Positions 35,206 to 39,059 of a DNA stretch of 39,059 nt are shown here, in pieces. Each line of letters starts with the position of its first letter. Positions within the stretch are counted from its first letter, which is position 1. The notes beneath the pieces are model-generated. The model searched no databases and had not been told where the DNA came from. It worked only from the letters and a program-made list of their open reading frames with translations. This stretch comes from Cenarchaeum symbiont of Oopsacas minuta (lineage in GTDB: Archaea > Thermoproteota > Nitrososphaeria > Nitrososphaerales > Nitrosopumilaceae), in assembly GCA_029948415.1 (NCBI GenBank), contig JAJIZT010000006.1, forward strand, positions 1 through 39,059, given 5' to 3'. The position numbers and the translations under genes are program-made.

Positions 35206-37187
35206 TGTTACTTACTAATCTAGCGTTAGAAAATTATGGTGTATACAAAGGTCGTAACGAGCTAGATCTTTCTTGTACTGTAAACAAACCCATAGTGTTG
35301 ATCCGTGGCCTTAACGGTAACGGCAAGACAACCATACTAGAAGCCATGATGGTTGCATTATATGGTAGAATATATTTGGGTTCTCAAGCTACAAAAAAAG
35401 ATTACAGCAAATTCATTCAAGATAGAATGCATCGCAGTCTGGGCATTAGAACAAACCATGCATCACTTTCTGTATCATTCCAGTTCCATCACAACGGTCA
35501 GAATGACACGTATATGGTCAAACGTGAATGGATTCGAGGCGGTGGAGACTTTGAAGAATCCCTCATTATAGAAAAAAACGGCAAACGTATGCTTGAAATG
35601 GATGATGAACAATGGCGACAGTTCATTGAGGGACTTATTCCGTTTGGTATAACCAAATTGTTCTTTTTTGACGGTGATAGGATGACAAAGATAGCAAAAT
35701 GGAATAAACAAGGCAGAAATCCAGAACTAAAAAAATCATTTGACATGCTTCTTGGTACAGAACTTGTAAAGAGATTAAAATCCGATCTAGAAGTATATGT
35801 AATGAGGAAATCTGGCAAAACCGATCCAACATTAACCAAACAATTTCAAGAACAAGAAGAAGAGAAAAATGACATACAAAATAGCATTACGATTCTACGC
35901 GATGAACGTAAACATAAATCACAAGAACACGATGATGTGGTGACTAAAATAAGAGTGTTGGAAAGTGAAATACTACACATGGGAGGATGGTATTCTAAGA
36001 AACGTGAAACTCTAATTTCACAAAAGAGTATATCTGAATCGAATGTAACCCATTTGCATGAAAATTTGACATCTATGCTGGAAAGCACGATCCCATTTTG
36101 CATATTGCCAGATCAATTTCTATCTCGAATAACAAAAAAACTTGAGAGTGACATAAAAATGTCTGGTGGAAGATTTGCTAAAAATTTGATCGAAAAAAAA
36201 ATTGTGAGTATAGAAAATAATGAAATCACATCCAAGAAAATTTCAAAACTAAATAGATCTACCGTGCTTGAAATTTTAAACCAATTACTTGATGAATGTA
36301 CGGGAAATAATCTATATTTTGATCTGTCTCCAAATGAACGTGATAAAATAATCTATATGGTGATAAATAAGAAAAAAGAAATAACATCTCTCTACAACAC
36401 GTCGAGTAAATATGCTGATCTCAAGAAAAAATTACTCCAAGTAGAGATGAATCTAGCAAATGTTCCAAAAGATGATGAAATCGGACCCAAAATCACAGAA
36501 TTGAACGCATTAAATCTTGAACTTGGAAGAGTAAAAAATGAGATTGACGAGCTGGATCGTAAGATATCTTCAAAGGAATCATATCTTAGGATCGTTCAAT
36601 CTAGAATGGAAAAACTGCTAAAATCTGCACATTTGAATGGTAAAAATTCGACTGGAGTGACGTTAGCAGGACTTATGCAAAAAACCTTGACTTTGTATTA
36701 TGCAGGTTTGAGAGCAAAAAAAATGATTCGACTTGAGGAAAACTTGTTGGAATCTATACATGTGTTAATGCGTAAAAACATGATAAACCGGGTATCAATT
36801 GACAATGATAATTTTTCAATAATTCCTTATGATAAAAATGGAGATTCTATAACTGGAGGTCTTATGTCCATGGGCGAAAAACAGATGGTAGGTACTTCAT
36901 TACTTTGGGCTCTAGCTAGAACTTCTGAACGACCGTTGCCTTTTGTAATTGATACTCCACTTGCAAGACTTGATGGTGTACATCGCTCTAATTTAATAGA
37001 ATCATTCTATCCGTTTGCTTCACATCAAATAGTAATGTTGTCCACCGATAAAGAAATAGATCAAAAGGAATATACAAAACTTAGAAACTATATATCAAAA
37101 ACATACAGTTTAGTTCAAGATGGATCATCGCGCGTAACAAACATCATAGATGGATATGTAATGGAGGAAGAAATTGTTACAAAATAG
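35205..37187 (+). CDS. dndD: DndD, SMC-like ATPase of DNA phosphorothioation
   Basis: The 660-residue ATPase has split-head SMC architecture. LALENYGVYKGRNELDL leads to Walker A GLNGNGKT at 35-42; coiled coils span about 200-500; the signature SMGEKQM is at about 555-561, Walker B lies around Asp583 in FVIDTPLARLDG, and the switch is VMLSTDKE. DndD hydrolyses ATP, probably to nick or reshape DNA for sulfur incorporation together with DndC and DndE. Its start overlaps the dndC stop by one base, and the dndE TTG start lies 14 bases inside its end. It is distinct from the related ATPase encoded at 30171-32324. Confidence 0.93.
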   Translation: MLLTNLALENYGVYKGRNELDLSCTVNKPIVLIRGLNGNGKTTILEAMMVALYGRIYLGSQATKKDYSKFIQDRMHRSLGIRTNHASLSVSFQFHHNGQNDTYMVKREWIRGGGDFEESLIIEKNGKRMLEMDDEQWRQFIEGLIPFGITKLFFFDGDRMTKIAKWNKQGRNPELKKSFDMLLGTELVKRLKSDLEVYVMRKSGKTDPTLTKQFQEQEEEKNDIQNSITILRDERKHKSQEHDDVVTKIRVLESEILHMGGWYSKKRETLISQKSISESNVTHLHENLTSMLESTIPFCILPDQFLSRITKKLESDIKMSGGRFAKNLIEKKIVSIENNEITSKKISKLNRSTVLEILNQLLDECTGNNLYFDLSPNERDKIIYMVINKKKEITSLYNTSSKYADLKKKLLQVEMNLANVPKDDEIGPKITELNALNLELGRVKNEIDELDRKISSKESYLRIVQSRMEKLLKSAHLNGKNSTGVTLAGLMQKTLTLYYAGLRAKKMIRLEENLLESIHVLMRKNMINRVSIDNDNFSIIPYDKNGDSITGGLMSMGEKQMVGTSLLWALARTSERPLPFVIDTPLARLDGVHRSNLIESFYPFASHQIVMLSTDKEIDQKEYTKLRNYISKTYSLVQDGSSRVTNIIDGYVMEEEIVTK

Positions 37188-37539
37188 AATCCGACTTAGC
37201 TCAAAATCACAAACTTTGTTATCCTTGTTGAAAGGCAAAACTCATTTACCAATAAATGTACTAGCACGATACGGAATATGTTTATCATTGCGTGATAATA
37301 CAATTCCAAATGTAGACATATATGATGAGAACGGTATGGATCTACCACTGCATGTGTTATTTGGAGAATATGATCAGATCTTTGATGTAATCATGCGACA
37401 ACGCTTGGAAGATGATAAATTGGATTATGAAAAATACAGTGACAGAATGCTCAGAGCACATCTGAACAGAGGGGCTGGTATGTTGCATCCTAGGATCAAT
37501 GATCTCGATGACTTTTCAAAACTGATGGAAGTAAGATAG
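37174..37539 (+). CDS. dndE: DndE, small DNA-binding component of phosphorothioation
   Basis: The 121-residue protein matches DndE in size, position and the start RIRLSSKSQTLLSLLKGKTH followed by NVLARYGICLSLRD, then DENGMDLPLHVLFGEYDQIF and LRAHLNRGAGML. In bacteria DndE binds nicked double-stranded DNA. The TTG start overlaps dndD by 14 bases; no ATG fits the conserved amino end. The TAG stop is followed at once by the dndA ATG. Confidence 0.85.
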   Translation: MLQNRIRLSSKSQTLLSLLKGKTHLPINVLARYGICLSLRDNTIPNVDIYDENGMDLPLHVLFGEYDQIFDVIMRQRLEDDKLDYEKYSDRMLRAHLNRGAGMLHPRINDLDDFSKLMEVR

Positions 37540-38688
37540 ATGCAGTTTCCAATATACTTGGATCATCATGCCACAACACCACTTGATCGACGTGTATTAG
37601 ATCACATGATGCCATACCTAACAGATGATTTTGGCAATGCGTCTAGTTTGGATCATAAATTTGGCCATGATGCTTCGTTAGCAGTAGAATCATCTAGAAA
37701 ATCCATAGCTAATTTGATAGGATCAAGACCTACTGAAATTGTGTTTACCAGCGGAGCTACAGAATCGGACAACTTGGCAATCATTGGAACTATGAACCAG
37801 TATAAAGATAGAGGCAATCATATGATAACATGCGTCACAGAGCACAAGGCAGTTTTAGCCACTGCAGAATATATTGAAACGCAGGAAAAATCAGTTACAT
37901 ATCTGTCTGTGGATAAGAAGGGAAGGATCAACTTGAAAGAATTAGAAGATACAATAACAGATTCCACCGTATTGATATCCATTATGGCTGCAAATAACGA
38001 AATTGGTACTATTGCTGATATTGAAGAGATTGGAAAAATTGCCCACAAGAGAAATATCATATTTCATACTGATGCAGCACAGGCAATAGGTCGAATTCCA
38101 ATTGACGTGGTAAAAATGAATATTGATCTTATGTCCATATCTGCACACAAAATGTATGGGCCAAAAGGAGTTGGAGCACTTTATGTACGTGGGATCAATC
38201 CACGGATCAAACCAAGCCCGATATTACATGGCGGAGGTCAAGAAAGAGACATACGTTCTGGAACTTTAAACATACCAGGAATCGTTGGATTTGGCAAGGC
38301 CGCAGATATAGCATCTAAGGAGATGCTGAAAGAACAAAAACAATTCATATTGTGGTCTGATATTATGCTTACAGAATTTGAAAAAGTAGGGGGGGCGCTA
38401 AACGGATCCAAAAAAGATCGACTTGCACACAATTTGAGCATTTGTTTTCCCGGAATAGAGAGTAAAGCTATAATAAATTCTGTCTCAAAAAAGCTTGCTA
38501 TATCCTCTGGTTCTGCATGCACTACTCAAACGGTAGAACCGTCACATGTACTTCTTGCCATCGGTCTAAATGAAAATGATGCACATTCATCCATACGTAT
38601 AGGACTTGGACGGTTTAATACGCTTGAAGAAATAAAAAAATCATCAAAAATTATAACTGATGCAGTAAAAAACATTGATAATATTTAG
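37540..38688 (+). CDS. dndA: DndA, cysteine desulfurase for DNA phosphorothioation
   Basis: The 382-residue PLP enzyme of the NifS/IscS group takes sulfur from L-cysteine as a persulfide and passes it to DndC. Visible features are the start YLDHHATTPLDRRVLDHMMP, TEHKAVL, HTDAAQAIGRIPIDV, Schiff-base Lys204 in SAHKMYGPKG, RSGTLNIPGIVG and catalytic Cys327 in SSGSACTTQTVEPSHVL. The full length is present. Clustering at the end of the operon (order B-C-D-E-A, as in archaeal DndCDEA loci) assigns it to phosphorothioation rather than general Fe-S assembly, although the two roles can overlap. Confidence 0.9.
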   Translation: MQFPIYLDHHATTPLDRRVLDHMMPYLTDDFGNASSLDHKFGHDASLAVESSRKSIANLIGSRPTEIVFTSGATESDNLAIIGTMNQYKDRGNHMITCVTEHKAVLATAEYIETQEKSVTYLSVDKKGRINLKELEDTITDSTVLISIMAANNEIGTIADIEEIGKIAHKRNIIFHTDAAQAIGRIPIDVVKMNIDLMSISAHKMYGPKGVGALYVRGINPRIKPSPILHGGGQERDIRSGTLNIPGIVGFGKAADIASKEMLKEQKQFILWSDIMLTEFEKVGGALNGSKKDRLAHNLSICFPGIESKAIINSVSKKLAISSGSACTTQTVEPSHVLLAIGLNENDAHSSIRIGLGRFNTLEEIKKSSKIITDAVKNIDNI

Positions 38689-38712
38689 TGATACATTATA
38701 GATTTTTTATAT

Positions 38713-38880
38713 TTAAGAGCACATCTTTGTTAGTTTCTTTAATTCTATACTAGTCAAGGTCAATCTGAACAGTACAGCATCTGGATTTTTTGCATTGGTT
38801 GTCATCGGATAAAAACTAATAATGTATTTGTCACCAAATTTTTTCACTTCAAACGGACGTCCACCTATTTTGTCTCGCAT
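38713..38880 (-). CDS. Small hypothetical protein, probable beta fold
   Basis: From ATG 38880 the product has 55 residues: MRDKIGGRPFEVKKFGDKYI, then SFYPMTTNAKNP and AVLFRLTLTSIELKKLTKMC. The alternation of hydrophobic and polar residues suggests a small beta sheet. A TATA-like stretch at 38904-38911 lies 27 bases upstream, which favours this ATG over the one at 38901. It converges on dndA with a 24-base gap. No family recognised. It is the last gene before the IS5b copy. Confidence 0.5.
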   Translation of the reverse strand: MRDKIGGRPFEVKKFGDKYIISFYPMTTNAKNPDAVLFRLTLTSIELKKLTKMCS

Positions 38881-38903
38881 AGTTAAGTTACTATTATGCA
38901 TGT

Positions 38904-38911
38904 GTTTAAAG
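38904..38911 (-). promoter_or_regulatory. TATA-like box for the 55-residue gene
   Basis: CTTTAAAC on the minus strand is centred 27 bases before the ATG at 38880. Confidence 0.4.
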
Positions 38912-38924
38912 TTTTATCCGATAA

Positions 38925-39059
38925 GACTTTGTTTCATTACTAATTTTTGTACATGACATTTCACATATACTGCGCTACACTTTTACCTCATACCATGTCT
39001 TTACCTCACATCATTCTCCATATCTATGATTTTGTTGTATGTATAATGCGATCTCTTGA
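38925..39059 (-). mobile_element. IS5b copy 3, right end (continues beyond the window)
   Basis: The 135 bases from GACTTTGTTTCATTAC onward match the right end of IS5b. They share with copy 2 a T where copy 1 has a G (near the CATGTAC stretch). The last codons of the transposase are included (next entry). It closes the phosphorothioation island on the right. Confidence 0.92.
39011..39059 (-). CDS. IS5b transposase, C-terminal end (partial)
   Basis: On the minus strand the frame ends IQQNHRYGE and a TGA whose complement is at 39011-39013, identical to the end of the transposase at 3858-4829. The rest lies outside the window, so it cannot be judged whether this copy is intact. Confidence 0.9.
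   Translation of the reverse strand, partial: QEIALYIQQNHRYGE

Noticed and set aside
27540-38688. Identification as a bacterial-type DndFGH restriction system
   Set aside because: None of the accessory genes has the DptF/G/H layout; the accessory set is a PLD-helicase, an SMC-type ATPase and two small proteins.
1-39059. CRISPR arrays, rRNA or tRNA genes
   Set aside because: No regularly spaced repeat series was seen, and no cloverleaf-like or rRNA-like stretch was recognised on either strand by eye.

Overview
The window looks like a chromosomal segment of a mesophilic ammonia-oxidising-type archaeon (Nitrososphaerota/Thaumarchaeota), probably a transposon-rich lineage such as a host-associated one. 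The evidence is an AT-rich archaeal gene set, an RNA polymerase largest subunit encoded as one unsplit gene (A' and A'' fused), an unsplit rpoB, archaeal CobY, ribosomal proteins S27e and L44e, a secreted protein with a PEFG-type C-terminal sorting signal, and many genes with a TATA-like box about 26 nt before the start codon (leaderless transcription). No rRNA, tRNA or CRISPR array was seen.

Region 1 (1-12843) is a pile-up of mobile DNA. It holds copies of two IS5-type elements: 'IS5a' (1233 bp, IS903-like, 9-bp target duplication) and 'IS5b' (1137 bp, ISH1-like, 8-bp target duplication). It also holds remnants of IS110, IS630, IS66 and a DDE_4-type element. Between them sit a few cargo genes: a DUF5131 protein, a two-helix membrane peptide, a GIY-YIG-like protein, small zinc-site proteins, and an overlapping 50-aa/108-aa gene pair. 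The stretch 3779-12843 starts and ends with IS5b ends flanked by the same 8 bp, so it may have moved or been assembled as a composite transposon.

Region 2 (12850-26652) is core genome. A small zinc-ribbon gene is followed by a tightly overlapped cobalamin late-pathway operon (cobD-like aminotransferase, cobQ without an amidotransferase domain, cbiB, cobS, cobY). Convergent to it is rpl44e-rps27e, then a PEFG-CTERM surface protein, then the rpoH-rpoB-rpoA operon in which each stop codon directly abuts the next start.

Region 3 (26653-38924) is a defence island flanked by mobile DNA (an IS66 remnant and an IS5a-derived MITE on the left, an IS5b copy on the right). It holds a complete DNA phosphorothioation operon dndB-C-D-E-A on the plus strand. 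Upstream is a four-gene module of a different make-up from bacterial DndFGH: a PLD-nuclease/SF2-helicase, a dnd_assoc_4-like small protein, a second SMC-type ATPase and a 70-aa protein. In gene number and predicted classes this resembles the archaeal DndCDEA-PbeABCD antiviral arrangement. DndA would mobilise sulfur from cysteine, DndC/D/E would place it in the DNA backbone, DndB would tune the process, and the four-gene module would act on unmodified invading DNA. This island is the most interesting system in the window; an inverted-repeat structure lies upstream of dndB.
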